Assembly: GCF_019457635.1 (NCBI RefSeq)
Contig: NZ_CP080412.1
Coordinates: 3,844,001-3,908,000, forward strand
Direction of reading: 5' to 3'
From: Shewanella mangrovisoli
GTDB lineage: Bacteria; Pseudomonadota; Gammaproteobacteria; Enterobacterales; Shewanellaceae
Length of the DNA: 64,000 nucleotides
Shown in pieces: positions 47,654-57,101 of the stretch. The position numbers and the translations under genes were made by a program. Within the stretch, counting starts at the first letter, position 1; each line of letters begins with the position of its first letter. The notes beneath the pieces were generated by a model. It worked only from the letters and a program-made list of their open reading frames with translations. It did not search any database and was not told the origin of the DNA.

Positions 47654-48163
47654 CTATTTGAACAATTCAGGCTTGGCGTAGTGGAGTCGGCTCCAATGCT
47701 CAGGACAGGCGTAATAACTGGCCATCACTAATTCCCGCAGGCCTAAATAAGCCGTTTGCAATAACGCAAAGTAACTGTGGCGCCAGGTTTCCAACATTTG
47801 GGTTAATTCGCTGGGTGAACGCATCAAGAGTGGCGTCATACTCGAGGTCAGCAGCAGTAAACCGAGACGATTTTCCAGCATATCCAGCAGTTCGAATAGT
47901 TCAGTCTGCTGCTCATCGGGCAAGACATCAATCGAGTGCTTGATAGCATCTAAGGTGCGATTTTGCGCCGCCAACTTATGGGTTGCCACATCGGGCAAGG
48001 CCCCATCGAGCATCACAGGTAACAACACGCCGAATAACAAACGGTAGTCTTTTCCTTCGCCTTCATCGGGGAGGCGGAATTCGGGAGAGTAGAGATTCAC
48101 CCCCAAGGCAATCGCCGCCGTACCGGCAAACGCGCCCAGTAAAAAGGTACGTCTATTCATCAA
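47654..48163 (-). CDS. Tat-leader small subunit of the GMC oxidoreductase
   Basis: The 169-residue protein begins with NRRTFLLGAFAGTAAIALGV, a twin-arginine export signal. The rest is helical (FGVLLPVMLDGALP, LPDEQQTELFELLDMLENR) and resembles small subunits of gluconate/fructose-type dehydrogenases. It is the first gene of the operon before the GMC oxidoreductase, and probably carries that subunit through the Tat pathway. The assignment comes from context and leader. Confidence 0.75.
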   Translation of the reverse strand: MMNRRTFLLGAFAGTAAIALGVNLYSPEFRLPDEGEGKDYRLLFGVLLPVMLDGALPDVATHKLAAQNRTLDAIKHSIDVLPDEQQTELFELLDMLENRLGLLLLTSSMTPLLMRSPSELTQMLETWRHSYFALLQTAYLGLRELVMASYYACPEHWSRLHYAKPELFK

Positions 48164-48271
48164 TGTCTCCCCAAGACGCTTAGTGTTAAATTATTGTGCT
48201 ACAATGACCGCGAATCTAAATTAAACACACGTTTTAATTTTCAGCAATAGTTGATATCAAGATAAGATCCC

Positions 48272-49255
48272 ATGCCAAACGTTTTTAATCCGCCTTGGTG
48301 GGCCAAAAGTCCCCATGTACAAACTATCCTGCCCGTATTTACTAAAGTGGCCAAACCTGTGCTTGAGCGGCAGCGACTCGAGCTTCCCGACGGCGATTTT
48401 ATCGATTTAGATTGGCAAGCAAAGCCAGAAATCGGCAAACCCATTGTGGTTATCATTCATGGGTTAGAGGGCAGTGCCCAGTCCCATTATGCCAGACGCA
48501 TTCTGCAAGCCTGTAAAGAGCAAGGGTTAGCCGCTGTGGTTCACCACCACAGAAGCTGCTCAGGGGAAACCAATCGCCTTGCCCGCAGTTACCACAGTGG
48601 CGATACCGACGATTTGCAGTTTAGCCTAAGCCTGCTGCAACAAACGTATCCGCAATCACCTTTATTAGCCGTGGGTTACAGCTTAGGCGGCAATGTACTA
48701 ACCAAATATCAAGGCGAATATCAAGAGCATAGCCTGTTGAGTCGCGCCGTGGTCGTGTCGGCGCCGCTGCAATTATCGGCCTGTGCCAAACGCTTAGAAA
48801 ATGGTTTTTCAAAAGTATATCAAAGCCATTTAATCAAACAGTTACAACATAAGGTCAATCAAAAACTCGCTGACCCCGATCTGGCGGGCGCGATGGCATT
48901 GAGTCCAATGCAAGTTGCTCATCTCAATACTTTTTATGACTTTGACGATAAAGTCACCGCGCCGCTCCATGGATTTTTGGGTGTTGAAGATTACTACACC
49001 CGTGCCAGCGGCCTACCTTTTATCAAGTGCATCACTAAGCCTACGCTGATTTTGCATGCCAAGGACGATCCCTTTATGACGGACGCCGTTATCCCGCATT
49101 CCAGCCAGCTTTCTGAACATGTGGAATATGAATTACATGCCCATGGCGGCCATGTCGGTTTTATTGAGGGTGGTACGCCTTGGAAGCCACGCTATTATCT
49201 AGAGCGGCGCATTTTAGACTTTTTACTCGCCAATGATGCTTTATCGGCACCTTAA
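48272..49255 (+). CDS. yheT: Alpha/beta hydrolase YheT
   Basis: The 327-residue hydrolase begins FNPPWWAKSPHVQTILPVF, typical of YheT, with IVVIIHGLEGSAQSHY (oxyanion region), the nucleophile elbow GYSLGGN, an Asp in ILHAKDDPFM and a His in HGGHVGFIEG. Substrate unknown. It is followed 9 bp later by yheU. Confidence 0.92.
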   Translation: MPNVFNPPWWAKSPHVQTILPVFTKVAKPVLERQRLELPDGDFIDLDWQAKPEIGKPIVVIIHGLEGSAQSHYARRILQACKEQGLAAVVHHHRSCSGETNRLARSYHSGDTDDLQFSLSLLQQTYPQSPLLAVGYSLGGNVLTKYQGEYQEHSLLSRAVVVSAPLQLSACAKRLENGFSKVYQSHLIKQLQHKVNQKLADPDLAGAMALSPMQVAHLNTFYDFDDKVTAPLHGFLGVEDYYTRASGLPFIKCITKPTLILHAKDDPFMTDAVIPHSSQLSEHVEYELHAHGGHVGFIEGGTPWKPRYYLERRILDFLLANDALSAP

Positions 49256-49264
49256 GGACCCCGA

Positions 49265-49510
49265 ATGCTTATCCCCTACGATGCTTTACTCCAGCTCCCC
49301 AAAGAGACGTTAGCTAATTTAATCCGCGAATATCTATTAGGCCAAGTGGAGGATGGTAGTTTTACTAGCCTAGATGAGCAAGAACTATCATCGGCAATAG
49401 TGCAATGCCAACAAGCACTTAAACAAGGCAAACTCGTCTTGGAATACAGCGAGGACGATGAATCCTTTGCCATTCGCCACGCCGACCAAGTGGCCAAACG
49501 GCAAGATTGA
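49265..49510 (+). CDS. yheU: YheU family protein (UPF0270)
   Basis: The 81-residue protein starts MLIPYDALLQLPKETLANLI, matching the E. coli YheU pattern of an MLIP start and ETL-NLI helix. Function unknown. It sits between yheT and prkB as in E. coli. Confidence 0.88.
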   Translation: MLIPYDALLQLPKETLANLIREYLLGQVEDGSFTSLDEQELSSAIVQCQQALKQGKLVLEYSEDDESFAIRHADQVAKRQD

Positions 49511-49598
49511 CCACCAGTATCCCTGTGCCGTATAAATAGCTTATACGGTTTATCGCTCCAAATGGGCGGCTCTTTAGGTTCCTAGCTAGGTAGAAAAA

Positions 49599-50486
49599 AT
49601 GTCAGCAAAACATCCGATTATTGCAGTTACAGGCTCATCCGGCGCAGGAACCACCACTACTACTACCGCCTTTAGTCATATCTTTCGCCAACTCGGGATC
49701 AACGCTGCCTTTGTAGAAGGCGATAGTTTTCATCACTTTACCCGTGCAGAGATGGAAGTGATGATCCGCAAATCCCAGGCCGAGAATCGCAATCTGAGTT
49801 ACTTTGGCCCCGAGGCCAATAACTTTGCCCGCCTAGAACAATGCTTTCGCGATTACGGCGCCACAGGCCAAGGTGAAACCCGCAGCTATTTACATACCTT
49901 CGATGAGGCTGTGCCCTTTAACCAAATGCCGGGCACCTTCACCCAATGGCGTCCACTGCCCGAAAACACCGATATGTTGTATTACGAAGGCTTACATGGT
50001 GGCGTAGTCACGGGCGATGCCAACGTGGCCCAGCATGTGGATTTGCTGATCGGCATGGTGCCTATCGTCAACTTAGAGTGGATCCAAAAGATCATTCGAG
50101 ACACCTCGGAGCGAGGCCATAGCCGCGAAAAAGTCATGGGCTCAATCGTGCGCAGCATGGACGATTATATTAAGCATATGACGCCGCAGTTTTCCCGTAC
50201 CCATATCAACTTCCAACGGGTGCCGACGGTAGATACCTCTAACCCCTTTAGCGCCAAAGATATTCCAAGCCTAGATGAAAGCTTTGTGGTGATCCGTTTT
50301 CGCGGTATCAACAACGTCGACTTCCCCTATTATTTGAGCATGATCCAAGGCTCCTTTATGTCACGGGTCAACACCTTAGTGGTGCCGGGCGGCAAAATGT
50401 CCCTCGCAATGGAGCTGATCCTCACACCCTTGATTAAAGATTTAATGGAAAAACGTCAGCAGCTTAATAGCCCACAGGCAAACTGA
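49599..50486 (+). CDS. prkB: Phosphoribulokinase-like protein
   Basis: The 295-residue kinase has a P-loop GSSGAGTTTTT, EGDSFHHFTR, and YEGLHGGVV (Walker B region). It matches the PrkB proteins of non-autotrophic enterobacteria. No RuBisCO gene is present, so a Calvin-cycle role is unlikely and the true substrate is open. It ends the yheT-yheU-prkB series. Confidence 0.9.
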   Translation: MSAKHPIIAVTGSSGAGTTTTTTAFSHIFRQLGINAAFVEGDSFHHFTRAEMEVMIRKSQAENRNLSYFGPEANNFARLEQCFRDYGATGQGETRSYLHTFDEAVPFNQMPGTFTQWRPLPENTDMLYYEGLHGGVVTGDANVAQHVDLLIGMVPIVNLEWIQKIIRDTSERGHSREKVMGSIVRSMDDYIKHMTPQFSRTHINFQRVPTVDTSNPFSAKDIPSLDESFVVIRFRGINNVDFPYYLSMIQGSFMSRVNTLVVPGGKMSLAMELILTPLIKDLMEKRQQLNSPQAN

Positions 50487-50626
50487 GATAGAGTTAACGT
50501 TTGACTAAAGGCTAATGAAATAAAGCCTTTTTGAGCAATAGATTAAGCTTGATTTAAGCCATTGAAGTTAATCTTATTGGTATCGGGATTTCAGGCGAAA
50601 GAACGATAGTTGGCATACTCTTGGGA

Positions 50627-50867
50627 GTTAATTCCCCCATCTTGATCTGTTGATTCCCTTGGGTGTGCCAACAACCCTTCAAAACAAGTATTAGAAGTCA
50701 ATTCCACTTCAATGCTTGATCTGTTGACTCCCTTAAATATGTCAGCAACCCCACCAAAGCTTTTAGTCGTAGCAGTTAATTCCACATCTATGCTTGATCT
50801 GTTGATTCCCTTGAGTATGTCAGCAACCCCATCTTGCATTAAGTCCTAGCTGTTAATTCCATATCTA
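50627..50867. repeat. Tandem repeat, about 77-bp unit, 3 to 4 copies
   Basis: The words GTTAATTCC (50627, 50775, 50852; GTCAATTCC at 50697) and CTTGATCTGTTGA (50641, 50715, 50793) recur at 70, 78 and 77 bp, each followed by CCCTTG/AA, GTATGTCAGCAACCC-like text. Three recognisable units and a partial fourth are present; the first is the most diverged. It lies between prkB and a GNAT gene. A minus-strand 82-aa frame (50591-50839) translates the repeats; the unit length near a multiple of three explains the open frame. Confidence 0.8.
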
Positions 50868-50911
50868 TAATCCTTCGAAGCTTTATCAGCCCAGATTTTC
50901 TTTGTGCTCGG

Positions 50912-51424
50912 CTAACGGCGTGAAGTTAAGCGCCCTAAGTTTTTGTACATCACCCGACAATCCAAGGCGATGCCACGGGGTGAGCAATAGACGGCGTCTT
51001 CCTCTAAGCCTTCACCACCAAAACCGCAGTGGCGATAAAATTCGACCGCATTTAAGGTCGACTCTAATCGCAACTGGGCAAGGCCTAAATTAAACGCTTT
51101 TGTTTCAATAAATTGCAGTAAGGATCTGCCAACACCTAAGCCCATCGCCTCGGGAGAGACAAACAGCGCCTCAACCTGAGCATAGGGTTCATCCAGCATG
51201 ATGGTGCCCACAACCGTCGATTCTTGGGTTGTCTCATTGAGGATTTCAGCCACATAAAAATGCGCGCCCACCATACGACGAAAAGATTCAGTCAATTCAC
51301 CCTGAGTCCAAATCTCTAAGTCTTCTTGAGCATAAAATCCGGCGCAGCCTTTATTAATCGCCGCATTGCGAATATCCCAGCAGGCCTTGGCATCTAATTG
51401 CGTCGCTTTACGTATCCTTAGCAT
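50912..51424 (-). CDS. GNAT family N-acetyltransferase
   Basis: The 170-residue protein has MLRIRKATQLDAKACWDIRNAA at the start, VEALFVSPEAMGLGVGRSLLQFI as acetyl-CoA motif A, and AVEFYRHCGFGGEG. Acceptor unknown. The stop is at 50912 and no clear terminator follows. Confidence 0.87.
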   Translation of the reverse strand: MLRIRKATQLDAKACWDIRNAAINKGCAGFYAQEDLEIWTQGELTESFRRMVGAHFYVAEILNETTQESTVVGTIMLDEPYAQVEALFVSPEAMGLGVGRSLLQFIETKAFNLGLAQLRLESTLNAVEFYRHCGFGGEGLEEDAVYCSPRGIALDCRVMYKNLGRLTSRR

Positions 51425-51552
51425 AGTCTTCCCGATAAATTGCCCTAGCCCTAGCCATATCCATGAGCATAGTCATAGCCAACCGCTAATAGGCTGAATC
51501 ATAAAATAAACATATAAAGACTCATACTGTCTACGCGTTAATTTTATGCAAT

Positions 51553-51576
51553 AAAAAACCGCCCGTAGGCGGTTTT
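51553..51576 (-). terminator. Terminator after pepB
   Basis: An ACCGCC/GGCGGT stem with A-runs and T-runs on both sides lies 65 bp beyond the pepB stop. Confidence 0.85.
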
Positions 51577-51641
51577 AATACAATAAGAAGCGTTACTCGT
51601 AAGCTAAGCCGCAAAGGCAAGCTGCAGTCGCAAAGGCAAAC

Positions 51642-52934
51642 TTAGCCTTTAATCAGCTCACTGATGGTCAGCACGCCATGAGTAGTCGCGCCAGCGCCCC
51701 ATAGTGCAGAAGCCGAATCTTCGAAGGCCGCCGCTAAATCCACGTGTAACCATTTGGCTTCTGGTGAAACGAAACGCCACAGGAAGCCCGCCGCATTCGA
51801 AGCACCGCCTGCACCACCGCCTTTCACTGGACGGCTGTTTGCCGTATCAGCATAGGCCGATGGACACATGTCTTTGTGCCAAGGATCCAGTGGCAATGGC
51901 CATACTCGCTCGGCTACAGTCGAGGCTTTTTGCTGCGCCAGTTGTAACACTTCAGTCTGTGGCGAGAAAATCGCGTTGTAGTTAGAGCCTACCGCCATCA
52001 CAGCTGCGCCAGTTAAGGTTGCCGCATCGATAATAAAAGGAGCCCCCGTCGCAGAAGCCGCTTGTAGACCATCGGCCAGCACTAAGCGCCCTTCAGCATC
52101 GGTGTTAACCACTTCAACTGTCACACCATTTTTGTAGGTGAGGATATCGCCCAACTTATAGGCACGGCCGCTGATCAGGTTTTCAGCGCAGCAGAGGAAT
52201 AACTTAACGCGTTTGTTCAGACCCGATTTAATTGCTAAACCTAAAGCGGCGGTCACTGTGGCGGCGCCGCCCATATCGCACTTCATGCCCAGCATGCCTT
52301 CAGAGGCTTTAATGCTGTAACCACCTGAGTCGAAGGTAATCCCTTTACCGACTAAGGCAACAGATACTGGGGCATCGGCTGACAGCGGGTTAAAGTCTAG
52401 CTCTAACATCGCCGGAGGACGCTCACTGCCACGGCCTACGGCATGGATCCCAATCCACTGCTCTTCTAATAATGCTTCACCTTCAATAATACGGTAGCTC
52501 ACCTTAGCGCCACCGATATCGGCTAACCATTTAGCTGCTTGCTGCGCCAATTTCACTGGCGACAGATTTTCAGGGGTGTCGTTGATCAGTTGACGGGCAA
52601 ATGTCGCCACTTCTAAGCGATGTTGTAATTCGGCTTGTACTGCGTCATCGCCGCACCATTGGATCTTATAGCCGGGTTTAGCGGTAGCAAAACCTTGGGC
52701 GAAGACCCATTGGCTATTCAGATCCCAAAGTGCACCCGCTAAGGCAACCGTACTGATTCCCTGATTACGTAATTTACGCGCCGCCATTTGAATTTGACGC
52801 AGCTCATCACCGCCACCTAAGTGAACTAATGCACCTTCGGCATTGAAGGTCACATCGGCTTTGCCCCAATGGGCAGCTGGGGTATCTTTGGTTAACTCAA
52901 CTCTCATCACTTCAGTCACTTTAAGTTCACTCAT
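51642..52934 (-). CDS. pepB: Aminopeptidase B (M17 leucyl aminopeptidase family)
   Basis: The 430-residue protein matches PepB in length (E. coli 427). M17 signatures are present: VALVGKGITFDSGGYSIK, MKCDMGGAA, and NTDAEGRLVLADGL, which provide the two-metal site. PepB trims N-terminal residues from short peptides. The N-terminal half is the less conserved domain. It is a single gene with its own terminator. Confidence 0.92.
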   Translation of the reverse strand: MSELKVTEVMRVELTKDTPAAHWGKADVTFNAEGALVHLGGGDELRQIQMAARKLRNQGISTVALAGALWDLNSQWVFAQGFATAKPGYKIQWCGDDAVQAELQHRLEVATFARQLINDTPENLSPVKLAQQAAKWLADIGGAKVSYRIIEGEALLEEQWIGIHAVGRGSERPPAMLELDFNPLSADAPVSVALVGKGITFDSGGYSIKASEGMLGMKCDMGGAATVTAALGLAIKSGLNKRVKLFLCCAENLISGRAYKLGDILTYKNGVTVEVVNTDAEGRLVLADGLQAASATGAPFIIDAATLTGAAVMAVGSNYNAIFSPQTEVLQLAQQKASTVAERVWPLPLDPWHKDMCPSAYADTANSRPVKGGGAGGASNAAGFLWRFVSPEAKWLHVDLAAAFEDSASALWGAGATTHGVLTISELIKG

Positions 52935-53165
52935 GAGGGGTCCTTATTTTAATTTGTTCTTGCGCTTATACCCATGCAAGTTGAGGTGAGAGATCCTGCA
53001 TCCTCAGGCTTTTGGGGTATACAAAGTACAACGGGGTTGGCGGCAGTTTACTGCTAGCAGGCAAGGACTGAAAGCCATCGACCTAAGTTACCGAGGTAAA
53101 ATCTGTAAACATTTGCGAAATTTGTTAGTCTTGGGCGCCCAAATCACCTCGCTACAGGTTATAGC

Positions 53166-53870
53166 ATGCACTTTAGTCCAGCACTGAAATCGGGAAAATT
53201 GCTCCAGCGCTACAAACGTTTTCTCGCCGATGCTCAACTCGAAGACGGCACTGAAATCACCCTGCATTGCCCCAATACAGGTTCAATGCGTAACTGCCTG
53301 TTCCCCGGTGAAACCGTGTGGTTTTCGACGTCTAATAATCCTAAACGTAAATATGCCCATACTTGGGAGTTAATGACCACGCCAACGGGTGGCCTTATCG
53401 GCATTCATTCGGGCAATGCCAACGCCCTGGTCGAGGAAGCGCTTAATAAAGGTGTCATCACCGAACTCGCAGGCTACGACAGCTTAAATCGCGAAGTGAA
53501 GTACGGCGATGAAAATAGCCGCATCGATATCTTGCTTGAGGCTGCTCAAAAACCCGCCTGTTATATTGAAGTCAAAAGTTGTACTTTGCTTGAGGATGGC
53601 CAAGGTTATTTCCCCGATGCTGTGAGTCTTCGCGGCCAAAAACATCTGCGGGAATTAATGCACATGGCCAGCCTTGGTCACAGAGCCGTCTTGCTATTTG
53701 TGGTGCAACACACAGACATCCACAGCGTGGCCCCCGCGGCACATATCGACCCTGAATATGCTAACCTCTTGAAAAAGGCTATTTTATCAGGAGTAGAAGT
53801 CTTAGCTTATCGCTGTGAGATTTCTGCGAGTGAGATACATCTAGCCCACGCTTGTCCAGTCCGAGTATGA
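53166..53870 (+). CDS. sfsA: DNA-binding/sugar fermentation stimulation protein SfsA
   Basis: The 234-residue protein has [29 protein letters not shown] and the nuclease-like core RIDILLE...YIEVKSCTL. SfsA was found as a stimulator of maltose metabolism when overexpressed; the fold resembles nucleases. It starts the sfsA-dksA-gluQ-pcnB-folK series seen in E. coli. Confidence 0.95.
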   Translation: MHFSPALKSGKLLQRYKRFLADAQLEDGTEITLHCPNTGSMRNCLFPGETVWFSTSNNPKRKYAHTWELMTTPTGGLIGIHSGNANALVEEALNKGVITELAGYDSLNREVKYGDENSRIDILLEAAQKPACYIEVKSCTLLEDGQGYFPDAVSLRGQKHLRELMHMASLGHRAVLLFVVQHTDIHSVAPAAHIDPEYANLLKKAILSGVEVLAYRCEISASEIHLAHACPVRV

Positions 53871-54032
53871 TGTTAAGATTCAGTAAAATGCATTTTCATT
53901 TCAATTAGCGAAGGCAATCAAAAAATTCTGCCAAGGTGAAATGAAAAATTTGCCTCAATGTGAAGATTCTGATATAGATAGCGGCCGTTCTTAAGGACGC
54001 CCTACAACGCAAATGATGACAGGAGATGCGTT

Positions 54033-54476
54033 ATGCCTGAAGGCACCAAAAAACTTGGCGTACTCGCTATCGCAGGTGTAAGTCCCTACCAGGAAAAGCC
54101 GGGTGAGGAGTATATGAACGCTAAGCAACTGGGTCACTTCAAGATCATTCTTGAAGCTTGGCGCAATCAGTTGCGTGAGGAAGTCGACCGTACTCTGAGT
54201 CACATGCAGGACGAAGCAGCAAACTTTCCTGATCCTGTAGACCGTGCAGCGCAAGAAGAAGAGTTCAGTCTCGAACTGCGTGCCCGTGACAGAGAACGTA
54301 AACTGATCAAGAAGATCGAGAAAACCCTGCAAAAAATCGAAGAAGACGATTTTGGCTTCTGTGAAACCTGCGGTATCGAAATCGGTATTCGCCGTCTCGA
54401 AGCGCGTCCAACGGCCGATCAATGTATCGACTGTAAAACGCTTGCAGAGATCAAAGAGAAGCAAATGGCGGGTTAA
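54033..54476 (+). CDS. dksA: RNA polymerase-binding transcription factor DksA
   Basis: The 147-residue protein has the coiled-coil with the DxxDxA tip ([11 protein letters not shown]) and a C-terminal zinc finger CETCG...CIDC. DksA binds the RNA polymerase secondary channel and works with ppGpp in the stringent response. GACAGGAG precedes the ATG closely. A hairpin follows the gene. Confidence 0.98.
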   Translation: MPEGTKKLGVLAIAGVSPYQEKPGEEYMNAKQLGHFKIILEAWRNQLREEVDRTLSHMQDEAANFPDPVDRAAQEEEFSLELRARDRERKLIKKIEKTLQKIEEDDFGFCETCGIEIGIRRLEARPTADQCIDCKTLAEIKEKQMAG

Positions 54477-54488
54477 TCGGCCATCTCG

Positions 54489-54506
54489 GGCGGGGATTTC
54501 CCCGCC
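54489..54506 (+). terminator. Hairpin after dksA
   Basis: A GGCGGGG/CCCCGCC stem around ATTT lies 12 bp after the dksA stop; the following T-run is short (TACTTGTTTG), so termination may be partial. Confidence 0.65.
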
Positions 54507-54611
54507 TACTTGTTTGTGCGTCTCGCATGAACATCTTTCGTTTCACTTCGCTTTTTTGTTCGTATCCCCCTAAAATACAGCCACTTTGACTGGTTATTCC
54601 TGCACATTTCT

Positions 54612-55511
54612 ATGATGGCGACTCACTCTTCCAACACTTCCGCTTTACATCCCTATGTTGGCCGTTTTGCCCCTTCGCCCTCCGGCGCGCTGCATTTTGG
54701 CTCACTGATCGCCGCCCTTGGCAGTTATCTGCGGGCACGCTCATTGGGGGGAAAGTGGTTAATTCGGGTTGAAGATATTGATCCACCGAGGGAAGTCGCA
54801 GGCGCAGCCGATGATATTTTACGTACCTTAGAGGCCTACGGTTTCGAATGGGATGACACTGTGCTGTACCAGAGTGCCCGCACTCAGGCCTATCAAGCCA
54901 AGCTCGACGATTTACTTGCCGAAGATAACGCCTACTTTTGCCTGTGTAGCCGTAAACAGATCCAAACCATAGGTGGGATTTACGATGGTCGCTGCCATCA
55001 GTTAGCCACGCCGCATCAATCGGGCGCGATTCGCATTGTTAATCGACAACAAGTAGCCGAATTTAGCGATAACCTGATGGGAAAAGTCGTAGTGGACCAT
55101 GCCTTTGCCGCCGAAGATTTTATTATCAAACGCAGCGATGGCCTGTACGCCTATCAACTGGCTGTGGTGCTGGATGATGCCTATCAAGGCATTACCGAAG
55201 TGGTGCGCGGTTACGATTTAATCGAAGCAAGTTGTCGCCAATTAAGCCTGTATCAAACCTTTGGCCTAAGCGCGCCGCAGTGGCTGCACTTACCCCTCGC
55301 CTGTTTGATGCCAGGATTTAAGCTGTCAAAACAAAACCATGCGCAGGCTATCGATAAACAGCATCCGCAGGCGAGCCTTAATGCCGCACTCAGCTTTTTA
55401 GGCCAAGCGCCAGTGGAGCCGACAACGGCGCCGCAAATGCTGGCCCAAGCGGTGGCGCAGTTTCAACTGTCGGCCATTCCGAAGCAGCGGGAAATCTTGA
55501 TAGCGCCTTAA
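54612..55511 (+). CDS. gluQ: Glutamyl-Q tRNA(Asp) synthetase
   Basis: GluQ (YadB) activates glutamate and attaches it to queuosine in tRNA(Asp). The 299-residue class I synthetase-like protein has FAPSPSGALHFGSL (HIGH-type site, HFGS), a zinc-site region YFCLCSRKQ, RVEDIDPPRE, and FKLSKQNH as the KMSKS-type loop. It lacks the anticodon-binding domain of GltX, consistent with GluQ. Confidence 0.95.
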   Translation: MMATHSSNTSALHPYVGRFAPSPSGALHFGSLIAALGSYLRARSLGGKWLIRVEDIDPPREVAGAADDILRTLEAYGFEWDDTVLYQSARTQAYQAKLDDLLAEDNAYFCLCSRKQIQTIGGIYDGRCHQLATPHQSGAIRIVNRQQVAEFSDNLMGKVVVDHAFAAEDFIIKRSDGLYAYQLAVVLDDAYQGITEVVRGYDLIEASCRQLSLYQTFGLSAPQWLHLPLACLMPGFKLSKQNHAQAIDKQHPQASLNAALSFLGQAPVEPTTAPQMLAQAVAQFQLSAIPKQREILIAP

Positions 55512-55654
55512 TCCCCTTAGGGCGAGTTGCGGCCAAAAAGCATCGTTTTAGCTGTGCTAAGTCGTGGCATAGCTCAAAAATCGCGATATACCCATCGGTG
55601 CGCAATTGGTATATCATAGCCGCCAGATTTTTAATCACATAACAGATACATTCC

Positions 55655-55667
55655 GAGGTGTCCCATT
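55655..55667 (+). promoter_or_regulatory. pcnB ribosome site and non-standard ATT start
   Basis: GAGGTG at 55655-55660 is followed four bases later by ATT (55665), which opens the pcnB frame. E. coli pcnB is known to start with AUU, making its translation inefficient. Confidence 0.8.
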
Positions 55668-57101
55668 TTTCGCCGTATCAGCCAATTCTGCAAGCAGCTA
55701 TTTGAAGACGCGCCTAAAACGACCGCTCCGACTCCAGCTCAGATTGAACCCCAAACGCCAGAACTCACTTCAGGCGGCTTAAGCTTGTCGCTCGTGCCTC
55801 GGGATGCGCATTCGATTTCCCGTAAGCAGATCAGCGAAAACGCACTTAAAGTATTATACCGATTGAATAAATCAGGTTTTCAGGCCTATTTAGTCGGTGG
55901 GGGCGTACGGGATTTACTCCTCGGACTCGAACCGAAAGACTTTGACGTGGTTACCAATGCAACGCCGGAAGAAATTAAAAAGCTGTTTCGCAATTGCCGC
56001 GTAGTCGGACGCCGCTTCCGCCTCGCCCATATTGTATTTGGCCGCGATGTGATTGAAGTTGCCACCTTCCGTGGTCACCACGGCGACAGCAATGAAAAGA
56101 TTTCCAAAGCCAATGCCGAAGGGCGTTTGCTCAGGGATAACGTGTATGGCGAAATCGATGAAGACGCAGAGCGCCGCGATTTTACCGTCAACGCCCTTTA
56201 TTACGATATCAGCGACTATTCTATCCGCAGCTATGGCGGCGGTATGGAAGATCTTAAAGCCGGCACCTTAAGGCTGATTGGCGATCCCGAAACCCGTTAC
56301 CGTGAAGATCCAGTGCGTATGCTCAGGGCTGTGCGTTTTGCCACTAAGCTCAGCATGGCGATTGAAGAAGTGACCGCTAAACCTATCAAACAGTTAGCGC
56401 CACTGCTCAAGGACATTCCGGCCGCCCGCATGTATGAAGAAGTGCTCAAACTCTTCTTCGCTGGCAAAGCCATGGCCAACTTTGAGATGATGCAGGAATA
56501 TAAGCTGTTCGCGCCGCTCTTCCCGCAAGTCGACGCCCAATTAAAAGATGCGCCAAAAGGCCCTGCGATGAAGATGGTGCAAGCCATTATGAAGAGCACG
56601 GATGCGCGCGTGAACGAAGATAAGCCTGTTACTCCGTCATTCTTCTATGCGGCGATCCTCTGGTATCCACTACGTCAACGCGCCGAAGATATCGCGGTCG
56701 AGAGCGGTCTGACTTTATACGATGCGTTTTTTGCCGCCATGGGTGATGTGATTGAGCAGCAATGCCAAACCATCAGCATTCCGCGCCGTTTTAGTACGCC
56801 CGCCAAAGACATCTGGCAATTGCAATTACGCTTCGATCGCAGCCAAGGCACACGCGCCTTTAAACTGCTAGAGCACCCTAAATTTAGAGCGGCCTACGAC
56901 TTGCTGTTACTGCGCGGCGAAGTCGAAGGTGGCAATGTCGCCAAGAGTGCCGCCTGGTGGCAACAGTTTGTTGAAGCGGATGAAACCGAGCGTTTGAACA
57001 TCGCCCGCACTGGTAACAAAGCGGCGGGTAACCGTAACCGCAATTCACCACAGCGCCGTCGCCGTCGCCCGAGTGCCGCGAAAGCCAAAGCCGCCGAATA
57101 A
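55665..57101 (+). CDS. pcnB: Poly(A) polymerase I
   Basis: PcnB adds poly(A) tails that mark RNAs for decay. Starting at ATT (55665) the product has 478 residues: the N-terminus IFRRISQFCKQLF parallels E. coli PcnB, and a proline-rich spacer leads to SRKQISENALKVLYRLNKSG. The nucleotidyltransferase core GGGVRDLLLGLEPKDFDVVTN has the DxD motif. The first conventional start, TTG at 55785, would remove 40 residues and has no ribosome site. A basic tail (RRRRRPSAAKAK) may bind RNA. The stop overlaps folK (TAATG). Confidence 0.92.
   Translation: MFRRISQFCKQLFEDAPKTTAPTPAQIEPQTPELTSGGLSLSLVPRDAHSISRKQISENALKVLYRLNKSGFQAYLVGGGVRDLLLGLEPKDFDVVTNATPEEIKKLFRNCRVVGRRFRLAHIVFGRDVIEVATFRGHHGDSNEKISKANAEGRLLRDNVYGEIDEDAERRDFTVNALYYDISDYSIRSYGGGMEDLKAGTLRLIGDPETRYREDPVRMLRAVRFATKLSMAIEEVTAKPIKQLAPLLKDIPAARMYEEVLKLFFAGKAMANFEMMQEYKLFAPLFPQVDAQLKDAPKGPAMKMVQAIMKSTDARVNEDKPVTPSFFYAAILWYPLRQRAEDIAVESGLTLYDAFFAAMGDVIEQQCQTISIPRRFSTPAKDIWQLQLRFDRSQGTRAFKLLEHPKFRAAYDLLLLRGEVEGGNVAKSAAWWQQFVEADETERLNIARTGNKAAGNRNRNSPQRRRRRPSAAKAKAAE

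Noticed and set aside
49599..50486. Calvin cycle based on phosphoribulokinase and the class II aldolase subtype
   Set aside because: No RuBisCO or other cycle genes are present, and PrkB-type proteins are common in non-autotrophs.
50591..50839. 82-aa minus-strand ORF over the tandem repeat
   Set aside because: Its sequence is just the translated 77-bp repeat. A possible AGGA site exists, but there is no recognisable domain, so it is reported as a repeat and not as a gene.
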